A DNA stretch of 64,000 nt from Crambe crambe (Eukaryota; Porifera; Demospongiae; Poecilosclerida; Crambeidae): NCBI GenBank assembly GCA_963924555.1, contig OZ004581.1, forward strand, positions 4,650,001 through 4,714,000, read 5' to 3'. Under the pieces are notes generated by a model. The model worked only from the letters and a program-made list of their open reading frames with translations. It did not search any database and was not told the origin of the DNA. How positions within the stretch are numbered: the first letter of the stretch is position 1; every line of letters starts with the position of its first letter. The translations under genes were made by a program, and so were the position numbers. Positions 21,996 to 33,921 of the stretch are shown here, in pieces.

Positions 21996-23732
21996 TCCCA
22001 TGCATGCATAACTATACTGGATATTACATAGCCAGAGCATATAGCGGAGTATAGATCTCCTATAGTCACTCACCATAAATTTAGTGAAGTTAAAGTTAAG
22101 TAAAATCTCCTAGTAGCTACTATGTTCTTCACATGCAATAGAGGGGAAATACAGAAAATGTTGGCATATATCCTAGATTTACAAATTCTCAGAATTTATT
22201 ACACATAGTACTAGGTCAAAGTGCAAGTGTTCTTATGACTTTTCAGAGTGAGCAAGAAGCAACCTGTAGTTTAGAGCTTATAGGCTTGTGTTTCGCTGTT
22301 TAGTTTTAAGTGGCACACATATAGAAAGCTACCACAAAACAATTAGATAAGCTAGTGCCTACAATCCAGAAGGCAAGCGCATGGCGAACTGAATTTAATT
22401 GTGTAATTTTAACCGTTAACTTTCTCTTTTTATTACGGTTATATATGCTATGATTTTTGTATCATTCTGTAGCAGTTCAGTATCAATTATAACTATAGCT
22501 TTTATACAAATAGCTAGGTTGCTACATTATTCATTCCATGTAACTAGATAATACCATCATCCTCGAATATTTTGGTGTAGTATTAAGTAACATTCACATA
22601 CTAAACGGACTGAACCGCGCTGCACAGTTGCAGTTAGAACATTGTTCTATAGTTTTAGTTTTAGTTGTTTTTTTTTGTTTTTTTTTTGTTCTTGTTTTTT
22701 TTTGTTTTTTCTTTTGTTTTTTGGTCTGGCATCAGATTATAGCCCAGTTGTGCACTTGATGTAGACAGCGCTTACTGACTCTCAGGTCATTACTATATAT
22801 ATATCAAGGTGTGTGGGCAACTTCCAGGATCTGCAATAAATGTGTTTTGGACCGCTGGCCATTCGACTGTGAAGTATAATGGAAAACCATCCCACCTAAT
22901 TTCCAAAAAAAAGAAAAAAAAAAGAGCCGGATCGATATTTATATCACACTCGATGGTTCTCTCTCATCCTAAATGTGTTTTTTTTCTTCGATCCTCCTTC
23001 ACCATCTCATTACATGATAACATCTTTAAATATTTATATCACTGTAAAAAATTTATTGTGTAATGCACTCCTCTCATGCGTTACAATGCTTACTCTAGTT
23101 TTGGTGTGTATCAAGTGTGCTACATAGTGTGTGTCACACACTTTATAGAGTATGATAGGCATTCTCTAATAGGTGTTTTCTGGTGTTCACTACACACTTT
23201 TATTAGTGTGATTCCATGCCATTATAGGTGTGATTGAAAGGAATTTATTTTAATTTTTAATGACAAACAATGACACAAAGGATAAAATAACACATACACA
23301 AAAGAATAAAGACGAAACAGTTAATTATTACTAATAGCAGTCATAAAATGTTTCACAGTAATAGTGGCTTTTTCAATAGGACAATCTAGGGTATGAATTT
23401 CCATAAGAGTATAAAATTTGAACAACCCATAAGGTACTGAATGTCAAAGACAAAAAAAGCTGACATTAAACAAAAAGGTACGTTGTCTATATTGTCAATT
23501 TCAGTTACTATATATTTTTTATCTATAACCAGGAAGACCTGAGAATGTGATTTCATATCTCCAACAAAAAGAATATAGGGGGCGAGATTCTCTCCATCTT
23601 AAACAATTGAGAACATTCCTATGTACAAATATTCACTTTAAAACACAGTTCTCCTTATTATTATCATGATACCATCTAAGAAAAACTAAATCAGCCCTTC
23701 CCCTTGATAAACTTTGCAATAACAATGACCCA

Positions 23733-23893
23733 GCCCAGTGGACCCTAGCTAATTGTAATTTGAATCCTCCCCATACAAACACCAAAATTATTCATGGCCA
23801 TTTCGAAGTGCATTAGATAGATGGAAAGCACCCATTCAGTTATCTGAAATTTTAACTAATCTGGTGGTCCCTGGCTATTAGTGAGGGTCCACT
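23733..23893. mobile_element. Small MITE with CAGTGGACCCT ends (left-arm copy)
   Basis: It starts CAGTGGACCCTAGCTAAT and ends ATTAGTGAGGGTCCACTG. The mirrored right-arm copy is at about 36295-36455. Confidence 0.75.
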
Positions 23894-24133
23894 GTGTATC
23901 AGACTGACACCTTCAACATATGCCAACATCTCAGACTGAAGGTAGTACACTGACTACCTCAAGATGGGTATTATTGGCGGCTACTAATCTTAGCATTTTA
24001 AGGGGATAGACTATTTGGCTGGTATTAATTTTAGCTATTTTGAGCTTTGTGTCATAGCTATTTTTAATTAGCAAATAAAGGTATACTCGCCAAATTCGCT
24101 TAATTAATAAGTCACCAATAATACCCACCTTAA

Positions 24134-24778
24134 GGGTGGTGGCACACCTCGCCCACACATGGTTGCTAAGGGGTCATATCTCCAAAACTACTTGCACCAT
24201 AGACTCTAAACTGCACATGTCCATAAAGCAGCTTAGTAATACTACACACACAAAAAATGAAGAAGAAAGGTCAAGTCCTGCAGGTGCTATGAACAGTTTT
24301 CAAATTCAAACTAAAAAGCATTACTTCTTACCAACCACCAAACTTCACTGGCTGATTTTTGGTTTGTAGCTTTCTAGCACCACTCTCTAAAAATTACAGA
24401 AGGGTTTGTTGATATCTATTTTACTTTTCGATTTAGCCCAGGAACTTAAATGTTCACTTTTGGGAACTCAAAAAGTAAAGTAGATACCAACAAATCCTTC
24501 TGTAATTTTGTAGAGAGGGCTACTAAGGAGTTGTAGGCCAAAAATCAGCCACTTAATTCCAGTGCCCGGTGAGAAACAATGCTTTTTATCTCTAAAGAGT
24601 AAAAAGACTCATATCACCTATAAGAATTAACCTTTTTCCATCATTTTCGTGAGTGTATTAGTGATATACTACCTTATAACTCTGTGCAATTTGAAGTCCA
24701 TAGCTATAGTAATTTAGGAGTTATGTAAGAAAGACTAAAATTTAATTGTTGCACGTGCGTTGCTACGTGGCACCACCC
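24134..24778. mobile_element. 645-bp foldback MITE inserted at TTAA
   Basis: Flanked by TTAA at 24130-24133 and 24779-24782. The ends GGGTGGTGGCAC and GTGGCACCACCC are inverted repeats, and internal arms (about 24345-24425 and 24470-24560) also pair. The corresponding point of the other inverted-repeat arm (about 36054-36064) is an uninterrupted ATACCTTAAGGTAGG, so insertion with TTAA duplication is directly visible. TTAA duplication is the hallmark of piggyBac-type transposases. No transposase is encoded here. Confidence 0.85.
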
Positions 24779-25072
24779 TTAAGGTATGTCCAATAAATCA
24801 GACTGAAGGTTATACACTGACTAAACCCAACATATCAGACTGAAGGTTACACACCGACTAAGTCTCAACATTTCTAACTGAAGGTCACACACTGAACATT
24901 TCAAACTGAGGTTACACACCAAGTCTCAATATTTCAAACTGAAGGTTATACATCAACTAAGTCCAACATATCAGGTTATGCCCACCAAGTGTCATACATA
25001 AAGCTCAATACAAGGTTATTTTAGGGATACTGAGTAATGCTTGGCATAATATAATATGATATTGGAGACAAT

Positions 25073-27280
25073 TTATGAAGGAAATACCTCATTTTAAAGG
25101 GTGTCTTTAGTCCAGTAGCACTTACGATAGAGGCAGAGGATGACTAAGAAATACAAATCTGTACAATAAAAATTAGGATTAGTTTGCACTTGTTAGAGTG
25201 ATGCTGGAGACAATTTATGGGAGGGAATACTTCGTTATAAAAGGTGGAATATATCGATGTGTCCTTAGTCCAGTAGCACTTACAATAGAGGCAGAGGATG
25301 ACTAAGAAATACAAATCTATACAATAAAAAATAGGATTAGTTTGCACTTGTTAGAGTGATGCTGGAGACAATTTATGGGAGGGAATACTTCGTTATAAAA
25401 GGTGGAATATATCGATGTGTCCTTAGTCCGGTAGCACTTACAATAGAGGCAGAGGATGACTAAGAAATACAAATCTATACAATAAAAAATAGGATTAGTT
25501 TGCACTTGTTAGAGTGATGCTGGAGACAATTTATGGGAGGGAATACTTCGTTATAAAAGGTGGAATATATCGATGTGTCCTTAGTCCGGTAGCACTTACA
25601 ATAGAGGCAGAGGATGACTAAGAAATACAAATCTATACAATAAAAAATTGGATTAGTTTGCACTTATTAGAGTGATGCTGGAGACAATTTATGGAGGAAA
25701 TACCTTGTTTTAAAAGGTGGAATATAACGATGCGTCTTTAGTCCGGTAGCACTTACGATAGAGACAGAGGATGACTAATAAATAGAAATCTAAAATAGGA
25801 TTAGTTTGCACTTGTTAGAGTGATGTTGGAAACAATTTATGGAGGAAATACGTCGTTTTAAAGGGTGGAATATATCGATGTGTCCTTAGTCCGGTAGCAC
25901 TTACAATAGAGCTAGAGGACGACTAAGAAATACAAATCTGAACATTAAAAAATAGGATTAGATTGCACTTGTTACAGTGATGCTGGAGACAATTTATGGA
26001 GGAAATACATTGTTTTAAAAGGTGGAATATAAAGATGAGTCCTTAGTCTGGTAGCATTTACGATAGCCAGAAAACGACTAAGAAATACAAATTTGTACAA
26101 TAAAAAATAGAATTAGTTTGTACTTGTTAGAGTGATATGATGTTGGAAACAATTTATGAGGTCGTTTTAAAGGGTGGAATATATCGATGTGTCCTTAGTC
26201 TGGTAGATCTTACGATAGAGCCAGAGGACGACTAAGAAATATAAATTTGTATAATAAAAAATAGGATTAGTTTGCACTTGTTATAGTGATGATGGAGACA
26301 ATTTATGGAGGAAATACCTCGTTTTAAATATATCTATGTGTCCTTAATCTGGTAGCACTTACGATAGAGCCAGAGGATGACTAAGAAATAGAAATCTGTA
26401 CAATAATAAGATTAGTTTGGACAGTGATGGTGGAGACAATTCATGGTGGAAATACCTTGTTTTAAAAGGTGGAATATATCTGTGTGTCCTTAGTCCGGTA
26501 GCACTTACGATAGAGCCAGTGGATGACTAAGAAATAGAAATCGGTACAATAAAAAATAGGATTAGTTTGCACTTGTTAGAGTGATGCTGGAGACAATTTA
26601 TGGAGGAAATACCTTGTTTTAAAAGGTGGAATATATCGATGTGTCCTTAGTCCGGTAGCAGAGCCAGAGGATGAATAGGAAATATAAATCTGTAAATTAA
26701 AAAATAGGATTAGTTTGCACTTGTTACGGACAATTTATGGAGGGAATACCTTGTTTTAAAAGGTGGGATATATCGATCTGTCCTTAGTCCAGTAGCACTT
26801 ACAATAGAGCCAGAGGAAGACTAAGAAATAGAAATATGTACAATAAAAAAAATAGGATTAGTTTGTACTTGTTACAGTGATGGTGGAGACAATTTATAGA
26901 GGAAATACCTTGTTTTAAAATGTGGAATATAACGATGTGTCCTTAGTCCGGTAGCACTTACAATAGAGCCTAAGAAATAGAAATCTGTACAATAAAAAAT
27001 AGTGTTAGTTTGCACTTGTTAGAGTGATGCAAGAGACAATTTATGGGAGGGAATACCTTGTTTCAAAAGGTGGAATATACCGATTTGTCCTTAGTCCGAT
27101 AGCACTTACAACAGAGCCAGAGGATGACTAAGAAATTAAGTACGATTAGTTTGAACTTGTTAGAGTGATGCTTATGGAGGCCATACCTCATTTTAAAAGG
27201 TGAAATATAACGTGTCCTTAATTAATCAAGTATCACTTACAACAGAGCTGACTAAACTGTACAATTAAAACTGTTATATG
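25073..27280. repeat. 158-bp tandem satellite array (left arm)
   Basis: The first units repeat with an exact 158-bp step: the motif TTAGAGTGATGCTGGAGAC starts at 25193, 25351, 25509 and, in diverged form, 25667. About 13 units follow, increasingly diverged and shortened to the right. Each unit holds CTTAGTCCGGTAGCACTTAC and ATTTATGG. Near-identical 62-codon frames on the minus strand are a by-product of the repeat and not genes. Confidence 0.9.
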
Positions 27281-27611
27281 ATAGTAATGGTGGAATATAG
27301 TCCCGTACTAACAACAGAGTTGGTTATTTAGTGATGCTGGAATTTGATAATTATGTCCTCAGTCCATTCTGATATAGGGAGTGGATTTATTTAGCTAATA
27401 GCTAACTACCCATGCAGCTAAAACCTACCTATAGAGCATCCTCCAGTATTACTAGCTCCTCCCTGTAGTATAGTAGTATAGTGCAGTATAGCAATAGTTA
27501 GAATGGAGTGTTGATGGGGTTATACCTCAGGACGAGGACGGAGTTAATGTGTCCATAGGAGTGTGTCCATAGGAGTGTGTCCTAGTTGCGTTTCTGATAC
27601 GTATAATACCT

Positions 27612-28760
27612 GAAATTCTAGCGATTTTACAATTTGGGCCCAGTTGATGGGGTCAAAGGTCACACTGGGGTTAAAGGTCATGATATTTAACTCTGCTCTG
27701 ATCTCGACTTTCTAGATTTAATATATAGTGTCTACTACATCCTAATCCTGAGTCTTCTTTGAGGAGCGAGGAGTAAGTTGCAAGTATTTTCTAGCATGGT
27801 GAAGATCAGTTTCTCTTTGAAGTGATGGAGATAGCTACTCTTCTGGATAGTAGAAGTCTTCTTGCAACACAGTAGCCATGGTTGAAAAGAGAGAAGAGGA
27901 TTTCCTGTGTAACCACCCAGGCCTTCACTAGTAGTCTCATAAGTGTACATCCCTCGGATGTCTGATCTTGTGACAAATGAAGGGTGTAACTTTGTGATGA
28001 ACATGATAGCTAGCTCACTATGTGCATATCTAACTACATGTTTTGGTGCAAAGGCTGTCAGGATGAGAAATGTATATTTTATTCATTGCATCTCTGAAGT
28101 GAGGGTTGTACAACAGGCGCTGAACAAGGGTGTAAAGCAGTTGGAAGAATTTGTCAATCCTGTGTAATAATTGACTTTTATATAGTTATGTATCATAGTA
28201 TGTCATTAGGAGCACGGGCCCCAACCATTGGGCCGGCCACTAGTATATTAACAGTGTGTACTTGTCAGTCTGTGAGTTCAGTTGTTTTGTGCAATCATCA
28301 CTTGTCAGTCAGTCATCAGTCCATTATAATTACTACGAAGAGAAGCAGAGCATTTAGCGGGCCAGTCCGGAGCGTTACACCTGGTGGATAATTTGCAATG
28401 CCCAAATCAACCTCCTCTGATCCCTTCTGGTGTTTTGTGGGAGGGATAGACAGGCCTGTGCCAGCAGGCGACTCAATCGGCTCCCCCCTTTGATGGAAAT
28501 ATATATAGGTTAAGTCACTTGCACTAGTTGGCTGAATTGATATAGTTCGTATTAGCATTGAAAATACCTTAATAGCTGAGTAACATTATAATTAATCTTT
28601 GAGGTCCTCCTGAGCCATAAAATCTACAGCATGGGCCTCTTGGTTCTCAATAGCATAGCTGAAATTCCCGCCAAAGTCGTGGGAAAGCCATCTGGTTGAA
28701 AGGGTTAAATGCTGACTTTTGACCCCACCAACTGGGCCCAAATTGTAAAATCGCGAAATT
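27612..28760. mobile_element. 1.15-kb element with ~45-bp terminal inverted repeats
   Basis: The left end GCGATTTTACAATTTGGGCC, followed by CAGTTGATGGGGTCAAAGGT, is mirrored at 28722-28765. The interior has short frames on both strands (for example 28558-28316 minus) that I cannot assign. It sits in the spacer of the large inverted repeat. Confidence 0.75.
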
Positions 28761-28838
28761 CTATGTGAATAAAAAGTGCCTACTCAGCAATAATTGACCT
28801 TGTCCGACCCCCCTGGGTATAATTATATCATATTATAC

Positions 28839-28964
28839 AGAGGATTTCACGATCTTTGCAACTGCAAAAAGCCAGTCACATGATCAATATGAGGAATCTG
28901 ACCAATCAGTAGATTTGAATTACTTCCGTTTCTGGCTTTCCCGTTGCAAAGATCGTGAAATCTG
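28839..28964. mobile_element. Small hairpin MITE
   Basis: The ends GATTTCACGATCTTTGCAA and TTGCAAAGATCGTGAAATC are exact inverted copies. It abuts the head of element X copy 3. Confidence 0.85.
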
Positions 28965-28966
28965 TA

Positions 28967-30040
28967 TCAGAGAGTGCGGTACCACTCTATATGTAGGGAT
29001 GACTCGGACGGCCGCGCGCGCGCCGCCTATAGACTAATACTAAAGTGAAATTCTAGTTCTCCCACTTAGACCTAACAAAAGCTACTGTGAATGATTATCC
29101 AGCCTACTAGAGCCTACTACAATGTGCAGACTAAGTTTCAGGACCAGGGAGCTTACCGTTTCAGAAATACGGCAAGCAGGTAAATCGCTATATTCTTCTT
29201 CTTCTCTATTATTATTCTTCTTCTTCTTAGACAACCATATCTCTCGAACCACTCAAGCTACAGCCATGATTTCTGGACAAATCCACTCCAAATTCTACCA
29301 ACTACGATCTTTTCTACTCGTTGATCCTCGAAAGAGTCGATGAAAAGGAGACACTATGGAGCGCAGCACTCGACTAATTCAATTAGGAAGCCATCTTTTC
29401 TATAATACGCATGCGCATGTATTTGAATATCCAATTATTCGAAATCATAATATTACTCAGCTGTCTCTAGCTAGCTAGCTAGCTAGCTCTGGATAATGAT
29501 GATGATAGACTACTGTATCGATTCGGGGATTTAGATTCACCACGGTAGACTCTATTTCAGCATCTTCGACCTCCAAGTATGGCTCAACAACACAACACCT
29601 TGACTCGATAATGATTGGGCTGGTATGCTATTGGAGAACTATTGGAGAACTTCTTTCATCTGTCCCTGCATACACATAGAAGAATGAACTCTAATCATAG
29701 CTAAAACCATAAAAGAAAGGAAAAAAGACCAGGAAACAAGTAAGGGAAAAAGCATTTCGTGAAATGAAAAAAAGATGTAGGGATGACCACTGCTCAAAAA
29801 AGTAAGGAAACAAGAAGGATGGAAATGGGATCAATCTTTGTTCTGTATATCCAGCCAACAATCCCTACATATACGTCGGGTAACTTCAGATTATAGTGTA
29901 GTAATGTACGTATATGTAGGGATTGTTGGCTGGATATACAGAACAAAGATTGATCCCATTTCCATCCTTGTTTCCTTACTTTTTTGAGCAGTGGTCATCC
30001 CTACATCTTTTTTTCATTTCACGAAATGCTTTTTCCCTTA
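28967..30040 (+). mobile_element. Repeat element X, copy 3
   Basis: Uninterrupted version of the element: palindromic head AGAGTGCGGTACCACTCT, GC-rich patch, TTATTCTTC microsatellite, ACAACCATATCTCTCGAACC block, AGCT repeats and a foldback tail (29720-30040). It provides the empty-site structure for the retroelement insertion seen in copy 1. Confidence 0.8.
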
Positions 30041-30868
30041 TATTATTATTATTATTATTATTATTATTCTTAGACAACCATATCTCTCGAACCACTCAAG
30101 CTACAGCCATGATTTCTGGACAAATCCACTCCAAATTCTACCAACTACGATCTTTTCTACTCGTTGATCCTCGAAAGAGTCGATGAAAAAGGAGACACTA
30201 TGGAGCACAGCACTCGACTAATTCAATTAGGAAGCCATCTTTTCTATAATACGCATGCGCATGTATTTGAATATCCAATTATTCGAAATCATAATATTAC
30301 TCAGCTGTCTCTAGCTAGCTAGCTAGCTCTAGCTCTGGATAATGATGATAGACTACTGTATCGATTCGGGGATTTAGATTCACCGCGGTAGACTCTATTT
30401 CAGCATCTTCGACCTCCAAGTATGGCTCAACAACACAACACCTTGACTCGATAATGATTGGGCTGGTATTGGAGAACTTCTTTCATCTGTCCCTGCATAC
30501 ACATAGAAGAATGAACTCTAATCATTGCTAAAACCATAAAAGAGAGGAAAAAAGACCAGGAACAAGTAAGGGAAAAAGCATTTCGTGAAATGAAAAAAAG
30601 ATGTAGGGATGACCACTGCTCAAAAAAGTAAGGAAACAAGAAGGATGGAAATGGGATCAATCTTTGTTCTGTATATCCAGCCAACAATCCCTACATATAC
30701 GGCGGGTAACTTCAGATTATAGTGTAGTAATGTACGTATATGTAGGGATTGTTGGCTGGATATACAGAACAAAGATTGATCCCATTTCCATCCTTCTTGT
30801 TTCCTTACTTTTTTGAGCAGTGGTCATCCCTACATCTTTTTTTCATTTCACGAAATGCTTCTTCCCTT
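30040..30868 (+). mobile_element. Repeat element X, copy 4 (headless, in tandem with copy 3)
   Basis: It starts at a TTATTATTA microsatellite and repeats everything after the head of copy 3 with very few differences, including the foldback tail at 30555-30868. The junction in the microsatellite suggests unequal exchange or replication slippage between TTA runs. Confidence 0.8.
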
Positions 30869-31199
30869 ACTTGTACGAATCAGAAACGACTAGGACACAC
30901 TCCTAATTAGCTAATTAACTCCGTCCTCGTCCTGAGGTATAACCCCATCAACACTACATTCTAACTATTACTATATATATATACTATACAGGAGGGAGGA
31001 GCTAGTAATACTGGAGGATGCTCTATAGGTAGGTTTTAGCTGCATGGGTAGCTAGCTATTAGCTAATTAAATCCACTCCCTATATCAGAATGGACTGAGG
31101 ACGTAATTATCAAATTCCAGCATCACTAAATGACCAGCTCTGTTAGTACGATATTCCACCATTACTATCATATAACAGTTTTAATTGTACAGTTTACTC

Positions 31200-31930
31200 A
31201 GCTCTGTTATAAGTGATACTGGATTAATTAAGGACACGTTATATTTCACCTTTTAAAACGAGGTATGGCCTCCATAAGCATCACTCTAACAAGTGCAAAC
31301 TAATCGTAATTAATTTCTTAGTCATCTGGCTCTGTCGTAAGTGCTATCGGACTAAGGACACATCGGTATATTCCACCTTTTAAAACAAGGTATTCCCTCC
31401 CATAAATTGTCTCTTGCATCACTCTAACAAGTGCAAACTAATACTATTTTTTATTGTACAGATTTCTATTTCTTAGTCATCCTCTGGCTCTATCATAAGT
31501 GCTAGCAGACTAAGGACACATCATTATATTCCACCTTTTAAGACAAGGTATTTCCTCCATTAATTGTCTCCACCATCACTGTGCAAACTAATCCTATTTT
31601 TTTATTGTACAGATTTCTATTTCTTAGTCATCCTCTGGCTCTATTGTAAGTGCTACCGGACTAAGGGCACATCAATATATTCCACCCTTTAAAACGAGGT
31701 ATTTCCTTCATAAATTGTCTGTAACAAGTGCAAGGTAATCCTATTTTTTATTGTACAGATTTCTATTTCTTAGTCATCCTCTGGCTCTATCGTAAGTGCT
31801 ACCAGACTAAGGACACATTGATATATTCCACCTTTTAAAATTTCTTAATCATCCTCTGGCTCTGTCGTAAGTGCTACTGGGCTAAGGACACATCCGTATA
31901 TTCCAAGCACAAACTAATCCTATTTTTTAT
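31200..31930. repeat. 158-bp satellite array, inverted and shorter (right arm)
   Basis: About five reverse-complement units of the satellite at 25073-27280 (GTAAGTGCTACCGGACTAAG type). There are fewer copies than in the left arm, and the last unit is cut short where the 3.8-kb arm-specific segment begins. Confidence 0.85.
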
Positions 31931-32367
31931 GAATGCAAAAAATTTCTTCGAAATAAAAATGTGAAGTAGGGATGCTATTATAACTGCAGCTTCATTATGA
32001 AAACCAAGTACTGCAGCATCGAAGCAGTATGGCCCAAAAATCTAGCTGGAATATGTATTATAACTGCATGCAAGAGAGTGAACTTAGTGAAGTGACCCTT
32101 ACCCATCATCAAGTACGAGATACTATTCCTACTTCACTCCCTTGGCCCTTGATCATGGGAGTGAAGTAGGAATAGTATCTTGTACTTGATGATGGGTAAG
32201 GGTCACTTCACTAAGTTCACTCTCTTGCATGCAGTTATAATACATATTCCAGCTAGATTTTTGGGCCATACTGCTTCGATGCTGCAGTACTTGGTTTTCA
32301 TAATGAAGCTGCAGTTATAATAGCATCCCTACTTCACATTTTTATTTCGAAGAAATTTTTTGCATTC
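31931..32367. mobile_element. Near-perfect 437-bp hairpin element
   Basis: The arms 31931-32142 and 32157-32367 are almost exact reverse complements (ends GCAAAAAATTTCTTCGAAAT and its mirror) with a loop of about 14 bp. The near-identity implies a young insertion. It lies at the start of the segment present only in the right arm. Confidence 0.9.
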
Positions 32368-32739
32368 ACTTGTTTGCATTCTTTTTCTTTGTGATTATGA
32401 AAATTGATAGACACTAAAGGCTTCCTTGATTGAACTAAATTTATTTAATGATCAGTATTTCATTCTGTTCAGGGAGGAGAGTTTGAAGGATGATCATCTG
32501 CAGTGTAATGGAGTACTGAAAGGAGTGAACATTTTAAAAAGTGAACAGCATTAGCTAATTGTTACATATGTGATCACTGAAATAATTATTGAGATGGTAC
32601 GTATGTCTTGCTTGAGGGAGGAGTATGGGGAGTTTATGCATTTGGTGTAGTGATCATAATAGTGGATGCCATCAAATGGCCACATCCTGTGCAGGTGTTA
32701 TATGAGGAGAACTGCTATTAATTGCCCCACCCCTTTTAT

Positions 32740-33640
32740 GAGGTAATATCGCGAAGATTTTTTTCATACGAGGCTGCAGCACATTATAGATAGCCCAGCT
32801 AGATTTTAGGCTATCCCTACTTAACCTTTTTATTTGAAGAAATTTTTTACGCTCACTTGTTTCTATCCTTTTTCTTAGTGCTTGAAGTTAAATGAGGGAG
32901 GCTACAGTACAGTACTATACAAAGCCAGCTCTACATAAACCTCTTTTGTAGGTACATACAGTGTCTCTGGTTGAAGAATTTGTTTAGCTATTTAAGTTTT
33001 GTTGATATAAAACTTTACAGCAACAGCAATGTAAATGACATGTACACGGCATGGTGAAGTGAGCCGACTACACTACAGCCAAGTACTGGCTATAATGCTA
33101 CTATAGGATGAGCATCTGTACTGTAATTCAGCAAGGAGTGACTGGAACATCATCAGATAATGAATGGAAGACCTTGGCTATAGCTAAACTTAAGCTTACG
33201 TGGCTCCGCCCATAAGCCCCGCCCCCTTCAAAATGGCGTAGAAAGATTAGCAGCTGTGTTCCGAGTGCTATCGAATAGTGAAGTAGAGCCTTAGTCAAAA
33301 CTAATAGCAAAAGATCAGCCTCTAGGTGCCGCTCTAACAGATGGCCAAAGCAGAATTTTGATGACTATAGCCAGTAAGTCGGTACGTCGATCTTATTATT
33401 ATTATTATAAAGAAAAAGAACGAAAAGTCAATTTTAGAACTCGTTTTTTTCTTATGTTGGCGAATGAATTTTTGGCTTTTGAACATTCTCCTCTCTTCTT
33501 TGTAGATATAATAATTCACTGTAGCCTTCTGAGAACCTGTAGAGTAAGGGTAGAAGAGAAAGAAGAGTTTTTAGTTTATACTGTCCTATGGACTTTGACC
33601 TGCCATCCCTACTTAGAGAGTGCTACCGCACTCTCTGATT
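32740..33640 (-). mobile_element. Composite repeat, reverse copy of 8041-8740
   Basis: Blocks of 8041-8740 occur here reverse-complemented. The AAATTTTTTACGCTCACTTG end is at about 32840, the AACAGATGGCCAAAGCAGAA block near 33340, and the palindromic AGAGAGTGCTACCGCACTCT end at about 33615-33640. Confidence 0.7.
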
Positions 33641-33921
33641 GTACATATTCTTAGTCATCCTCTGGCTCTATCAGTGTAGCCTTACCAGTGATTATTCAGA
33701 TCAGTAAAAGTTTTGGATTAGCAATTTAATGTATCTCATAGGCTATGAATGTCGTTAAAGTGTAGGTTGGATTAATGGGGAAGCGGATTTGAAATAGGGT
33801 CCACTATACAACTAGCCAGCTAATTAAAACATGTACATGTAACCATAGTAGGTAGATGTGTTAATGCACTGCAGCAGCTGCATGGTATGTTTATGAATGT
33901 AATGATTATTGTATTTTCTAG

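Noticed and set aside
25144-25663. Three nearly identical 62-67 codon frames on the minus strand
   Set aside because: They are the same frame in successive 158-bp satellite units, with no conserved start context or family, so they are a by-product of tandem repetition.
29923-30687. 87 and 86 codon frames (29923-30186 plus, 30427-30687 minus)
   Set aside because: They follow the foldback tails and microsatellites of element X on either strand and recur wherever the repeat does.
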